A stretch of DNA of 64,000 nt from Pomphorhynchus laevis (lineage: Eukaryota > Acanthocephala > Palaeacanthocephala > Echinorhynchida > Pomphorhynchidae), in NCBI GenBank assembly GCA_012934845.2, contig WNNJ02001905.1, positions 57,129 to 121,128 on the forward strand. Direction: 5' to 3'. Shown here piece by piece: positions 36,496 to 47,389 of this stretch (positions are counted from its first letter, which is position 1; every line of letters begins with the position of its first letter). A program made the position numbers and the translations under genes. Under the pieces are notes generated by a model. The model saw nothing but the letters and a program-made list of their open reading frames with translations, did not search any database and was not told the origin of the DNA.

Positions 36496-36821
36496 TCTTG
36501 GTACACTCTTGAACATTAGCGCTACCAACTATCTTCAAATGAGACGTTTTATTGTTTAAATTTTCCGAATGCAAAATTCTCAAAATTATTTCTCTAACAA
36601 CTACAACGAAAGTTGCTGATTATTTAGGGTTCACGACACAAACATGGGTTTTGGCATGGCCTTTGAAAATTTTGCCGTTTAAGGATTTTAAGTTATTTTT
36701 TATTCGGCATATGATACTCTTCTATCTTTCCTTATACTTTGTTGCGCATTACTCGGAAATTGCTTTTAATTGATATAAAAAATATTGCTTAGTAAATATT
36801 AACATTTTATTTATTTTTTAG

Positions 36822-37875
36822 ACCGTCTGAAGGTACGATTACGAAGGCATACGGTAAAATCGAGGAACATTCAGAATTGTCTAAATTTTCAATTCGTCGA
36901 CGAAAGCTAGATTCGTTTGACGTGCTTATAGAAATTGCGTACTGTGGGATATGTCATACTGATTTGCATTACCTGGACAACGATTTGAACATATCTAAAT
37001 TTCCGCTTGTTCCTGGACACGAAATTAGTGGATATGTAAAAGAATTAGGTGGTGATGTAAAACAATTTAAAATTGGTCAAGAAGTGGCAGTTGGTTGCTA
37101 TGTTGAATCTTGTAGGAAATGTAATTATTGCACTCACAATATTGAACAATACTGTCATGAAGGGGTAATCTTTACTTACAATTCCAAATACTGGAGGGAT
37201 GAAAATGCTTATACAATGGGAGGCTTTAGTAAGTACATTGTTGTCAATGAAAACTATGTTTTATCAGTTCCGACTGGATATCCTCTGGATAAAGTGGGTT
37301 GCCTGCTGTGCGCCGGTATCACTGTATATAGTCCACTTAATCGTTGCAAAATTTCAGTTCATTCAAAATTGGCTGTTGCTGGGCTTGGTGGACTAGGTCA
37401 TTTAGCGTTAAAGCTAGCATCAACGTTGGGAGCAGAAGTGTGGGCCATAAGTAGAGACAATAAGAAAAAAGATTTAGCTATTAAATACGGAGCAAAAGGA
37501 TATGTAGACAACTCTACTGATGAAAGTGAAATAAACAAAATGAATTTTGATATTATTCTTGACACAATAAGCGCTAAGCACGACGTTAACAGACTCGTCA
37601 AAATGTTGAAAAACGGTGGAATTCTATGTTTGATAGGATTATCTTCTACTGATAATGCAGTAAACTCAATTCCCTTGGTAACCAAAGGAAAATCAATTAT
37701 GGGTTCTTGTCTAGGAAGTATACAAGAAGCACGAGATCTTTTGAAATTATGTGCAGAACGCAATATTTTACCGGAAACATGTGAAATTACTATCGACCAA
37801 GTTGCTGAATCATTGAATAAATTAAGGTCGGGTGAAATCGCTCATCGATATGTTATTAATATGAATAGTCTGTGA
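36822..37875 (+). CDS. zinc-dependent alcohol dehydrogenase (CAD/YahK-like), exon 2
   Basis: Exon opening after TTTATTTTTTAG and ending at the stop 37873-37875; it encodes the whole enzyme domain, about 350 residues. This medium-chain zinc alcohol dehydrogenase of the cinnamyl-alcohol dehydrogenase type probably reduces aldehydes with NADPH in the cytosol. Visible motifs in order: CGICHTDLH (catalytic zinc Cys and the family's His), PGHEISG (zinc His and Glu), the structural zinc ligands C-RK-C-NY-C-x7-C, CAGITVYSPL (second catalytic zinc Cys), the Rossmann loop GLGGLGHLALK, and a Ser-Arg-x2-Lys-Lys patch after the second strand that favours NADPH. No frame damage. No ATG opens this exon, which supports joining it to the exon at 29107. 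This family is common in bacteria, fungi and plants but patchy in animals. Confidence 0.88.
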
Positions 37876-38879
37876 TGTTCTTAGTCATTTAAATTTGCCA
37901 TCACAAGCGAATAGTATAATTTAAATACCTAAGCTGTATTTTTCGTTCTCAAAAAATTTCTTATTTTTTTGCTACATTGCCGAAAATACGAAGTAATTTA
38001 TATTTTATTTCCCAAAAACCGATTTTTATCGATTATCTACAAACAGAGAAATAAAAGGCAACACTCATTATATGTTTTACTTTAGCAGATTCCATCAACG
38101 TTGTATTTCTCAAAATTTAAAGGTTTTATATTTGACAAAACTACAAAGATTTTGATGCAAAATGTCATGATAAATCTTCATACAATAAATATGCAGTTGA
38201 TATAAAATATTATTATACAATTAAACTTAGTTAATCCTTAGTCCAATTATTTAGCAAACAAATGAATGACGTTATAGTTGAGTATGTGTTTCCTTTAAAA
38301 ATATCCATTTTTACAATCGGTTTTTAGAAAATATGAACAAAAAATGACATTCATTGACATCAAATAAATGTCAAACATTAATTTGACAATAGAGGGTGGG
38401 ATTATTTTGACAAAATATTTCATTATATCTAATCAATTATGAGGTGATTTTGTGTTCGATAGATCCTTTTTTAAAGAATCGGATCTTGTTAGCCCGTGAC
38501 TACATAATCACCAATTAATTGTTCGCTTCAGCGAATATTATTGATCACTTAGCATGTATTATTAAATGTAATGATTTTATTTTAAAGTTTTTTTTGTAAA
38601 AATAATAAAAATTGTAATAAAGTGTAATTATTACATATGAAATATTATTGATAAATTGTAATATTATTAATATCAATTTGTAAAATTAATAAAATTACGC
38701 ATTAATATTGTGTATTGTTATATATTGTGAGTATATAATAATATAATAATTATTAATTACCAATAAAATTTAATTGATTATAAATTTAAATGTATTTTTA
38801 CTCATACAAGTTTAAATTTAATCAAATACAACAGAAAAATCACATTAACACTATTCAACAAATAGGATATTAAAATAAT
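37876..38879. other. intergenic region between ADH and zinc-finger gene
   Basis: AT-rich. An AATAAA at about 38050 could be the ADH poly(A) signal. The two genes converge here, and nothing else is recognised. Confidence 0.5.
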
Positions 38880-39856
38880 TTAATTATTTCTAAATTGGTT
38901 CTTGTTAAGATTCGAAATTTTAATCTGATTGCCATAGTCACTCCTAAATACTGCCTTCTGCACCTTGTTTTCGTCTAAAATCGGCAAATGTGAAGCAACA
39001 TGCTGATTGTATAAACGGCGATCACTGTTTTTGAAGACGCTTGAACAAAGTGGACATTGTAGTTCTATCTGCAGCTCATCAGTGCCCCTTCGTAACAAAT
39101 TAGTATGTCTCCTTGATGAAGTGCTTACATTTCTAATATCCCATGGCTTACATGGTTCAACTGTGGATTGGTAGTATAAAACTTTTTCAGTTGACGATTG
39201 AACGTCAAAATTTAATTCCCTGTTGTCATGACTATTACCGCAGACATATCCAGATGAATTCGCATATGTAGTATATGTATTATTTATGTTTTGTTTGTTT
39301 GGTTTCACCTGGCCCTTCGACGATCCTGAATGGCTTCTGGTTTCGTTTCGATCGTCAACACTACATTTTGTTGGCAAGCATTCAGTGCTGTTATTTTTTC
39401 GAGACGAGCGACTATTACTTTGACTTCTGTTTGACGTTGTTTTCATGTCTTTGTTAAGCAACAAATTTAACGGCTCCATAGCGAATGCCGTAGATTGAGT
39501 GTCTTGGCTATATAGAATTTTTATAGCCGATCGTTCAGCACATTTCGATACTTCTTCATTTATATGCGGGCCATTGCTCCTTAACTGTTGTTTAGCTATA
39601 ATGTTGCGGCGATTACATTTCGGGGATTTTGCTTGTTCATTTTCGACATTAACTTGATGTTGCTTTCGTTGTGAATACATTGCTTCAGTAATTATTTTTC
39701 TACGTCTGCGAGTTGTGGACGATTGTAAATGCTGAGTGTTGTTTTCTGAACATTGCTCAATATGTCCATTTTGCTGCCTTTTACTACTTCCATCGTAACT
39801 ATTATGCTCATTAGAGCTATTTCCCAAAACCGTATTTCGTTTGCTTGAATGACTAT
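38880..39856 (-). CDS. last exon of a UBZ/C2H2-type zinc-finger protein
   Basis: Minus-strand exon that starts after a TTTTTTTCATTAAG acceptor (exon base 39856) and ends at a stop (38880-38882). It encodes about 325 residues. Most are Ser/Asn/Gln/Arg-rich and look disordered, with basic patches such as TTRRRRKIITEAMYSQRKQ and SNSRSSRKNNS. Near the end lies a single finger, LQCPLCSSVFKNSDRRLYNQ followed by HVASHL: C-x2-C-x14-H-x3-H with the DxxxYxxHVxxHL signature of the UBZ1-type fingers in TAX1BP1/CALCOCO proteins, which bind ubiquitin. A ubiquitin-binding adaptor role is inference from that finger alone. The 5' exons are not identified; the hammerhead array begins about 260 bases upstream and may sit in the preceding intron. 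Confidence 0.7.
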
Positions 39857-40246
39857 CTTAATGAAAAAAACTAGAATCAAATTAATTTTTGTGAAATTTA
39901 AACTATCAATTTAGCAAGGAAGTGGTGATAAATCACTCCTTTATTAAATGTTTAAAAGAATAAAATCTACAATAAAATAAATGACTTTTGTCTTCCAAGA
40001 TAAAAAAAAATTTATAATTTTTAATGTAAAATTAAACGAAATTTAAAAAATATCGTTTAATTCTAATAAATAAATCTAAAAATAGCTAAAATATGAATTT
40101 TAGTTGAATTTTATGAAATAAAATAATAAAATAACAAGAAAGGAAGTACAGCCTGGGATCCTCAGATCAGTAAATAAATTAGAGATGTGATTAAACTAGG
40201 ACTGTCTATTACACCTACCTGCATCTTTCAATATATAGAGAATTAC

Positions 40247-40309
40247 GTGATTCATCACTGCTATTCGGCATACCGTTTCGGCTTTGAGAAGCCTCATCAG
40301 TTGCAGCAC
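40247..40309 (-). ncRNA. hammerhead ribozyme, type I (unit 1, probably inactive)
   Basis: Minus strand: stem I strand TGCTGCAA, core CTGATGA, stem II GGCTT/AAGCC (perfect), core GAAAC, then stem III. The GTC cleavage triplet found in units 2 and 3 is replaced (CCGAATAGCAG instead of CCGTCTTGCAG), so self-cleavage is unlikely. Confidence 0.8.
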
Positions 40310-40592
40310 ACACAATGAATACACATGAAAAACATACTATATATAGATTAAAGCAGAAAGAATTCACTATATGTTAATTGCATGACGTAGCTTGCGCTTC
40401 TGAAGTCAATGTAATGCAGTGAATTCTTTTAATTGTAATAGACATCAGCGGTATCATTAATTGATTAATAAAATAATCAAGAAATGAAGCATTGCCGCCT
40501 GGAATCCTCAAAAGATCAATAAATAAATTAGAGATGTGATTCAACAGGTGTGTCTATTACACCTATCGGCCTCTTTCTATATGTAGAATTTT

Positions 40593-40655
40593 GTGCTTCA
40601 TCACTGCAAGACGGCATACCGTTTCGGCATTGAGAAGCCTCATCAGTTGCAGCAC
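40593..40655 (-). ncRNA. hammerhead ribozyme, type I (unit 2)
   Basis: Minus strand: CTGCAA then CTGATGA, stem II GGCTT-CTCA-ATGCC, GAAA, stem III ACGG-TATG-CCGT, cleavage triplet GTC (cut expected between 40610 and 40609), then TTGCAG pairing with CTGCAA, with an outer GTG/CAC pair across an internal loop. All core nucleotides are canonical; stem II has one internal mismatch. Confidence 0.9.
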
Positions 40656-40936
40656 ATACAATGAATACACATGAAAAACATACTATATAGATTAAAGCAG
40701 AAAGAATTCACTATATGTTAATTGCATGACGTAGCTTGCGCTTTTGAAGTCAATGCAATGCAGTGAATTCTTTTAATTGTAATAGACATCAGCGGTATGA
40801 TTAATTGATCAATAAAATAAACAAGAAATGAAGCATTGCCGCCTGGAATCCTCAGAAGATCAATAAATAAATTAGAGATGTGATTCAACAGGTGTGTCTA
40901 TTACACCTATCTGCCTCTTTCTATATGTAGAATTTT

Positions 40937-40999
40937 GTGCTTCATCACTGCAAGACGGCATACTGTTTCGGCGTTGAGAAGCCTCATCAGTTGCAGTAC
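40937..40999 (-). ncRNA. hammerhead ribozyme, type I (unit 3)
   Basis: Core CTGATGA and GAAA and triplet GTC are intact, and the stem I pairing CTGCAA/TTGCAG is conserved. Stem III carries one mismatch (ACAG/CCGT) and stem II one. Confidence 0.85.
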
Positions 41000-41275
41000 A
41001 TACAATGAAAAACATACTATATATAGATTAAAGCGGAAAGAATTCACTATATGCTAATTGCATGACCTAGCTTTCGCTTTTAAAGTCAATATAATTCAGT
41101 GAATTCTTTTCAGTGTAATAAACATCAGCGGGATCATTAATTGATCAATAAAATAAACAAGAAAGGAAGCACCGCCGCCTGGGATCCTCAGAAGATCAAT
41201 AAATAAATTAGAGATGTGATTTGACCAGGATTGTCTATTACACCTATCTGCTTTTCTCTATATGTAGAGAGTTTC

Positions 41276-41339
41276 ATGCTTCTACACTGCAATACGGTAT
41301 ACCGTTTCGGCTTTGAGAAGTCTCATCAGTTGCAGCACG
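41276..41339 (-). ncRNA. hammerhead ribozyme, type I (unit 4)
   Basis: Core CTGATGA and GAAA intact; stem III ACGG-TATA-CCGT perfect; cleavage triplet GTA (an allowed H17 variant); stem I CTGCAA/TTGCAG conserved. Stem II is weakened (GACTT/AAGCC). Confidence 0.85.
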
Positions 41340-43129
41340 TACAATGAATCCACATGGAAAACGTACTATATATAGATTAAAGCAGATAGAATTCACTATA
41401 TGCTAATTGCATGACGTAGCTATCGCTTTCGAAGTCAATACAATACAGTGAATTCTTTTCAGTGTAATAGACATCAGCGGGATAATTAATTGATCAATAA
41501 AATAAACAAGAAGGTAAGACCCACTGCCTGGGATCCTCAGAAGTTCAATAAATAAATTAGAGATGTGTTCAACCAGGATTGTCTTTTACACCTATTTGCC
41601 TCTTTCTATATATAGAGAATTTCATGTTGAAATTTTGTAAATTTATAATATATATTGGTGTATCTCAAACCGAGAGGATATATTTTATACAGATATAATC
41701 AAAAATGATCACCTATCGAAGAAGAGCGCTGTTGAAGAATTCGAATGAGATTTCTTAGCATCCGTGATTGTTTGTTAACTTTTATCTCAAGATTATCGGC
41801 ATTTGTAGCGATTTTGTCTATCTCACAACTAGCTACTGCGAGAGGTGTATATTCTTCTAACAAACACAAAATATTAAAGGTATACAGAAAAGTACAACGT
41901 AAAAGTATTGAGTAAGATTATGAAAGAACAGAAATAAGCTATTTATATAATCAAGTTTAGTTATAAAAACACTCTAAGATGTAATTGCACAAATATATGT
42001 TATATTGATTTACATATTACATGTTATACATATAAATACAACATCGCATATTTAATATAAATAAAAAAGCATTCAATTAAAAGCCATGTTAATTAAATTA
42101 ATACCAATAATTTAATCTGTCTGATTTAATAATCCCGATTCAATCAATTTTATTTGTTTCAGAAATAATATTATACTCGAAGTAATTTAATCATTTAATC
42201 GAACTAATTCAAATTGCATTTGAATTTTTCAAATTTTACAATCTACTGTAAATACTTGCTAACTTTAAATATTTGTCATGTAACTGATATAAGATATTAA
42301 TTTTAATGTCAATGTGTTAATAACATTATATCTACCTTTGAATAACAATAAAGTTATATAATATAATACTTTTGTAATTATATAATTTAAAATTGTAAAA
42401 ATTTTACATTTTTTATGCAATATATTTACAATACAATATTTTACGAATATTTTATAATATTGTAAATCCAATTATTATTATGAAGTTTGTAAATTTATAA
42501 TTTATATTATAAATAAAATTTATTTTTTAAGCGCAATGTAATTATAAATTATTCTACAATTGTTTATAAACATGAATACTTTTATTTTATTAATAAAATT
42601 GATTTACAATTTAATTTTAGAAATTAAAAATTACCAGAATATAAATCCATAATTAATTTATTCGACTTTAGACATCCAAACAATATTTTAAACTCAGTAT
42701 TGTGCAGGTTTGATCTTTTAAACACATTAACAAAACACAAATGCGTCTGCTATCTTTAAATTACCTTTAATTGCGACGAAAGGAAATTGAGAGAAAATTT
42801 AGATTTAAAAGTATAGAATAATAAACAAAGAAACAGCCGTCAATGTATAGCATAACCATTAGCAAGATAGTTTATCAGATTTCTTGCATAAATTAAATTG
42901 TAATTTATTGGATACCACATTTTTATCAATAATTGAGCAATTAATTATATGCTAAGTTTTCTGATAAAAAAGGCGTGACTTAACGAATTCACAAAGTAAT
43001 ACTTTCATGCTTACGATGTACTTTAGAGTACTTTAGTGTTTTATTACTGAAATACTTTGTATTATATACGAATATTTATGATTAGAACAAAAGCAGAAGA
43101 GTTGTTTGATATTAAATATAAATAGAAAA

Positions 43130-43455
43130 GTATAAAATGTAATATTTATAAAATATAAAATTTGTAATATAAATGTATAAAATGTAATAATTATAAAATA
43201 TAATATTTATTATATACATAATGTAATATTTTTTTAAAATATAATATTTATAATATACATAACGTAATATTAATAAAATATAATATTTATAATATAAATA
43301 TACAAAATGTAATATTTATAAAATATAATATTTATAATATACATAATGTAATATTAATAAAATATAATATTTGTAATATATATAAAATATAATATTTGAA
43401 ATATAAATATATAAAATGTAATACTTATAAAATATAATATTTATAATATAAATAA
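43130..43455. repeat. AT minisatellite in the right arm
   Basis: Reverse-complement counterpart of 25040-25325, built on TATAAAATGTAATATTTATAA units. Confidence 0.7.
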
Positions 43456-43598
43456 AATTCAAATGCGTAGACATCTTAAATGTTTACCGTATTAATTGTT
43501 ATTCAAATTAAGTTGGATTAAACAATGAGCCACTTAATAATTATTCGTCACTTTATTAAAGTTTATGAATACAAGAGTAAACTTGCAGCTAGTGAAAA

Positions 43599-44060
43599 CT
43601 AACCTTTTTTGTGGTGTCTACGAATGGTAATGGTGTCGAATTGGTAAGAGTTGTGATTTGTCAAATTTCCAACGGTATTTGGCAATGGATGACATTGTGC
43701 AGTACTGAGCGCATCGGAATGTTTGTTTAATATGGCTGGTATATTAGTAAAATTTTGATTGTCAATGAGTTCTTTAAACAAGGAAACAATTGTATTTAGC
43801 TTTCTATGATCTTCATTTGACGACGGATTCAAAATGTCTACTACATTGCCACACAAGCCTTTTAAGACGTCACAAAATTGTTGTTGTTGATTTTGTGCAC
43901 TAAGGTCGTCACCAATATCATTGATGTAATCAGTAATGTTCTTTTCGTTCCTTTGACTGGATTGGCTTTGATTACTATTGATGCTATCCCGTCTGCTATT
44001 ATTGCACGATATATGAATATAGCGTGATGTAGCTTCACATGCACGGTCAATCGTCGCCAT
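43599..44060 (-). CDS. unknown repeated 153-aa ORF, copy 3
   Basis: Encodes a protein identical to copy 1. Donor-like end and upstream region are conserved. Preservation of the frame in all three copies is compatible with recent duplication and does not by itself prove selection. Confidence 0.6.
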   Translation of the reverse strand: MATIDRACEATSRYIHISCNNSRRDSINSNQSQSSQRNEKNITDYINDIGDDLSAQNQQQQFCDVLKGLCGNVVDILNPSSNEDHRKLNTIVSLFKELIDNQNFTNIPAILNKHSDALSTAQCHPLPNTVGNLTNHNSYQFDTITIRRHHKKG

Positions 44061-44499
44061 TGGTATGGTAACTGAATACTATGCTATCGTGAGATGTAAT
44101 TATGAAGCTTTAGTGGTTTTCTTTTAACATTTGAATTTACTGGTTAAAGATTCACTAAGCTTTTTACCAATATCATTGATGTAATCAGTTTTCTTTTTGA
44201 CAAGATGTCTTCTGTTTGACAAGCTATTAATAATTAATTGAATGTTAGCTACATTATTATTAACTCTGTACAGTTAGTTTTGGATTTATAAAGTTGCTTT
44301 CTTATGTTTGCTCGAGATTAATCAAATTTCATTTTCTAATTCAGAGTAAATCTGAATTAGAAAATTATAATTTGTTAGTATATGTGACTAAATTTGAGTT
44401 TTAACTAATATTACACATATCGCTTTAAATTTTTTAAATTAAAAGCTGGTTTTATAAAATAACTTTTAATTTTAATAACTTGCAAATTAGGATATGTAT

Positions 44500-45200
44500 T
44501 TTGTTTGATTGCAGATGATGTTGTCTTACTAGCTTCTTGTATTGAAGACTTACAATGCCTACTAGTTCGATTCACGATAGAATGCCAAGCGGCAAGAATG
44601 TTTGTTAATACCTCCAGGATTGTCTCTATGTGCTCGTCTCGGATTCAAGTGTCAATGTCAATCTGGGTTGGAAAAATATTCTTCCTGATGTGGACTTCAA
44701 GTACCTTGGGGTATTGTTCTTAGGGGCGTTATTTGTACAGGTATGTCGTGCTGAAGCGGGAGTAGAGTCTTCGGGTGAAGCTTTTTGTTTACCACAGAAT
44801 CTTCGTTCCTATCTTAAACTATGGTCATGAGCTTTGGGTTATGACCGAAAATATAAGATCTCGGATACAGGCAACCGAAATGAGGATCTTTCGTGGTGTG
44901 ACCGGTTTTAGCCTTAAAGATAAGCTTAGGAATTCGATTATCCGGGATGGACAAAGAGTAAAGTCGCTGCTTCTCAGTTGCGGTAGCTAGGCACGTTCTG
45001 AGGATGTTTATAGATCGTGTTTCTTGGAGAGTTTTCCAGGCCAGGCTCTATGGAAAGAGACCTCGAGGTAGACCTAGGTACAGGTGGAGAGTAATTCTTG
45101 AAACTAGCCGAAGACCGCCTTGGGCTATCTGTAAAAGAGCTCTGGTCTATCGCCCAGGATCACCATTTATAGAGTAGTTTGGTTTGTGCACTGCTTCCAC
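44500..45200 (+). mobile_element. RTE-like LINE RT fragment, longer copy
   Basis: Plus-strand frames give IADDVVLLASCIEDLQCLLVRF, FKYLGVLF, FVPILNYGHELWVMTENIRS then RIQATEMRIFRGVTGFSLKD, and further on the GKRPRGRPRYRWRVI block near 45050-45090. These match, in order, the C-terminal half of LINEs abundant in teleost fish (YGHELWVMTERTRSRIQ, GRRPRGRPRTRWRDY). Frameshifts and stops show it is dead. The first 330 bases are shared with 16256-16610 in inverted orientation. Confidence 0.7.
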
Positions 45201-45239
45201 CACTTGATACCTGGATCAGTGAATGACAGGCAAATCTGG

Positions 45240-46840
45240 TGTAATATTATTTGTGATTTCGTGTTAAGAAATTACTGTTGTCATTAGAATCCCTTTTTCT
45301 TGTGTAAAATATTATTTTTATTTTAATACAAAATTTATATTTTTTATTATAAAAATATTATGAATTAATGGTAAATAATATAATCTGTCAGAATAAGAAA
45401 TTGCGCTTGATAATTATCACCTTACATCAGAATAAATACAGCATAAGCATTTGTTTCCCAATATTAGGATTGAGGGACTGGGTCCGATTTATAATATATA
45501 AAATATTATATAACAATTCCTTATTATTTATTGATATAATGAATTTGTCTCGATCACATTCTTTAATCTATTTTATCGTATTTTCTGCTGCTCAATCATT
45601 TATACAGACTTATTTTTCAAAGTTTTTCATTTTTAATAGAAATGTAGTTTGTTTTATATTTAGGTTTACATGCCATTTTACTTGTTAATTAAAACAGAGA
45701 CTTATTAAGATTTCGAATAGCCAGTGAAATTTTGTTTTTAAATAATATCAACTAATTTACAACTTATAAAAGGGATCAAACAAACCTAAAATTTACAAAT
45801 GTTCTTGCATTGTTCGAGGTATTTTTAAATAATACAGATCAAGCACGAAGTTAACCTGTAAAAATGCGCATATCCACAAACATTCTCATCATGTTGGTGG
45901 TAATAAATATATTTGTGGATATTATCTGCTGTCGTATAACACATTCCGTTTTCATAGTATGCATTTTGGACATCTTTTGCGCTACTTGAGAAACAAATTT
46001 CAAAATATTTACCTAAAATATTTTAAAATACTTGGAAAAATATTTAATGAAAAATACTTTACCTAAAATTACTAAACTTTAAAGTTAAGATAAAAATCAT
46101 AAAATCTTCATGGATAAAATCTTTTTTCATATAATCAATAGAACTTGCAATATTTCACTAGTATTAAAATAGATACGTCGTTACGATAGGAAACATTAAA
46201 ATTAAAGCTTACTTATATAGGTGTTGATTCAATATCTACATCACAAAACGGTATAATTTGTAGAGACATTTGAGTCATATAGTGAATGCGCTTTTAATGT
46301 TTTGTAATAAAGGTTAAACAGAGTTCAATTTTGTAGATGTAAAAAAGATCGCCATAAGTCTGTGAGAAATTATAAATTTGCAGGATATGCTTTTTAATTT
46401 TGTGTTTGCAAAGGACAATTTTTTGTTTTACAGTTTCAATTTTGCTTCAACAAAACACATGATTTTTCCTTAGACTGGAAATAAAACTATAAAATATGCA
46501 CAAAAAGTTTAAAGCAAAAATAGCGTATGCTGAGCATATTTAATTCAAATGCAGCATTTACAACCATAAAAGAAGTAATAAGGACTACTTCAATTAAACA
46601 TAATTATGCTATTCATACGAGTAATGAATTATATGAAGTGTAAATGAACGCCTAGACGTCACAAACCACAACATAGAAAAATACAGATAATCGCATTATT
46701 TACTTCGACAGTCATTACGGAATTAACCATATATGGACTGTGATATGGTTGACTGTACAATTCACTTCAAAGGGATATAAAGAATATTGAGTTGGATTTT
46801 TGAAAACATCCATTTACTTCTTTCTTTTTTAAATAAAATT
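45240..46840. other. AT-rich region without recognisable gene
   Basis: No supported feature beyond the decayed 3' end of the preceding LINE. The plus-strand frame 45368-45688 has no domain and is Ile/Phe/Ser-rich as expected of AT-rich noise. Confidence 0.45.
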
Positions 46841-47067
46841 TGTTGGAACGAAGAATAGTATTTTAATTTAATTCAACAAAATAGTTAATGTCCGATATTT
46901 CAATAGCTACTGCTATTAAAATATATATTTAAAAAATAAAATATTTAAAATATATATTTTAAGAAATATATATGCTACCTTTCCTGACGATGATAGCAAT
47001 AGCTATTGAAATATCGGGCATTAACGTTTTGCTGTATTAAATAAAAATACTATTCTCCGTTCCATAA
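46841..47067. repeat. foldback element with about 75-base arms
   Basis: Imperfect inverted repeat. The arm at 46841-46917 contains GAATAGTATTTTAATTTAAT and CGATATTTCAATAGCTA; the arm at 46992-47067 is its approximate complement. The spacer is about 75 bases of AT sequence. Resembles a foldback/MITE-type non-autonomous element. Confidence 0.7.
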
Positions 47068-47389
47068 CGATTTTATTGAGTTGGGTAATTTATCAAGCAT
47101 TATTACGAGATTATTAGCTTACATAGTGTATTAAAAATCAACTTATTATCCATTGATAGGTTTGATGTGTTCTGAAATTGTTCAGGGCATTTAAACATCG
47201 ATAAAAAATAATAAAATATTAAAATATTGTTCAGAAAATTTCGACTATTGCAATAGTCCTTTTTAAGTGTTATGCCTCGACATGAAAGAGAAAAATTATA
47301 TATACAATAATCACGGAAGAAACCGACGATGAAATACTGATATACAACTTTACAGATTTTGTACTGTGGTAGTAGGGATAACCCCAATT

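Larger units (their letters stand above)
29472..36821 (+). other. 7.35-kb intron of the alcohol dehydrogenase gene, filled with element tails
   Basis: Bounded by GTAAGT and TTTATTTTTTAG. It holds Naiad 3' tails on the plus strand (about 30690-31012, 33020-33370, 34030-34262, 34263-34490), decayed tails on the minus strand (about 31840-31965 and 32145-32430), perfect hairpins (32925-32960, 34989-35032) and highly AT-rich low-complexity DNA at 35840-36240. Confidence 0.6.
40118..41635 (-). repeat. retrozyme-like tandem array with hammerhead ribozymes
   Basis: Four full units and a partial fifth, spaced 346, 344 and 339 bases apart (measured at the shared GTTTCGG). Landmarks per unit on the plus strand: GCCTGGGATCCTCAGA, AATAAATTAGAGATGTGAT, TCTATTACACCTAT, the ribozyme, AAAGAATTCACTATATG, TTGCATGACGTAGCT, GTAATAGACATCAGCGG. 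The ribozymes read on the minus strand. Tandem units of 170-400 bp with type I hammerheads are the definition of animal retrozymes and of older ribozyme satellites (newt satellite 2, schistosome Sm-alpha, cave-cricket pDo500). No protein is encoded. The last unit stops before its ribozyme. Confidence 0.88.
41950..44440 (-). repeat. large inverted duplication, right arm
   Basis: Inverted counterpart of 24110-26465. It keeps the TTTTCTAATTCAGA hairpin and continues, beyond the left arm, into the same RTE-like LINE fragment that precedes copy 1 at 16.3 kb, so it is the most complete of the three copies. Confidence 0.85.

Noticed and set aside
37398-37763. Minus-strand ORF over the ADH exon
   Set aside because: Antisense shadow of the ADH coding sequence, with no domain.
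40118-41635. CRISPR array
   Set aside because: Units are about 345 bp with no short repeat/spacer alternation, and the DNA is eukaryotic. The array is explained by ribozyme tandem repeats.
45368-45688. 106-codon ORF
   Set aside because: Ile/Phe/Ser-rich composition expected by chance in AT-rich DNA; no homology recognised.
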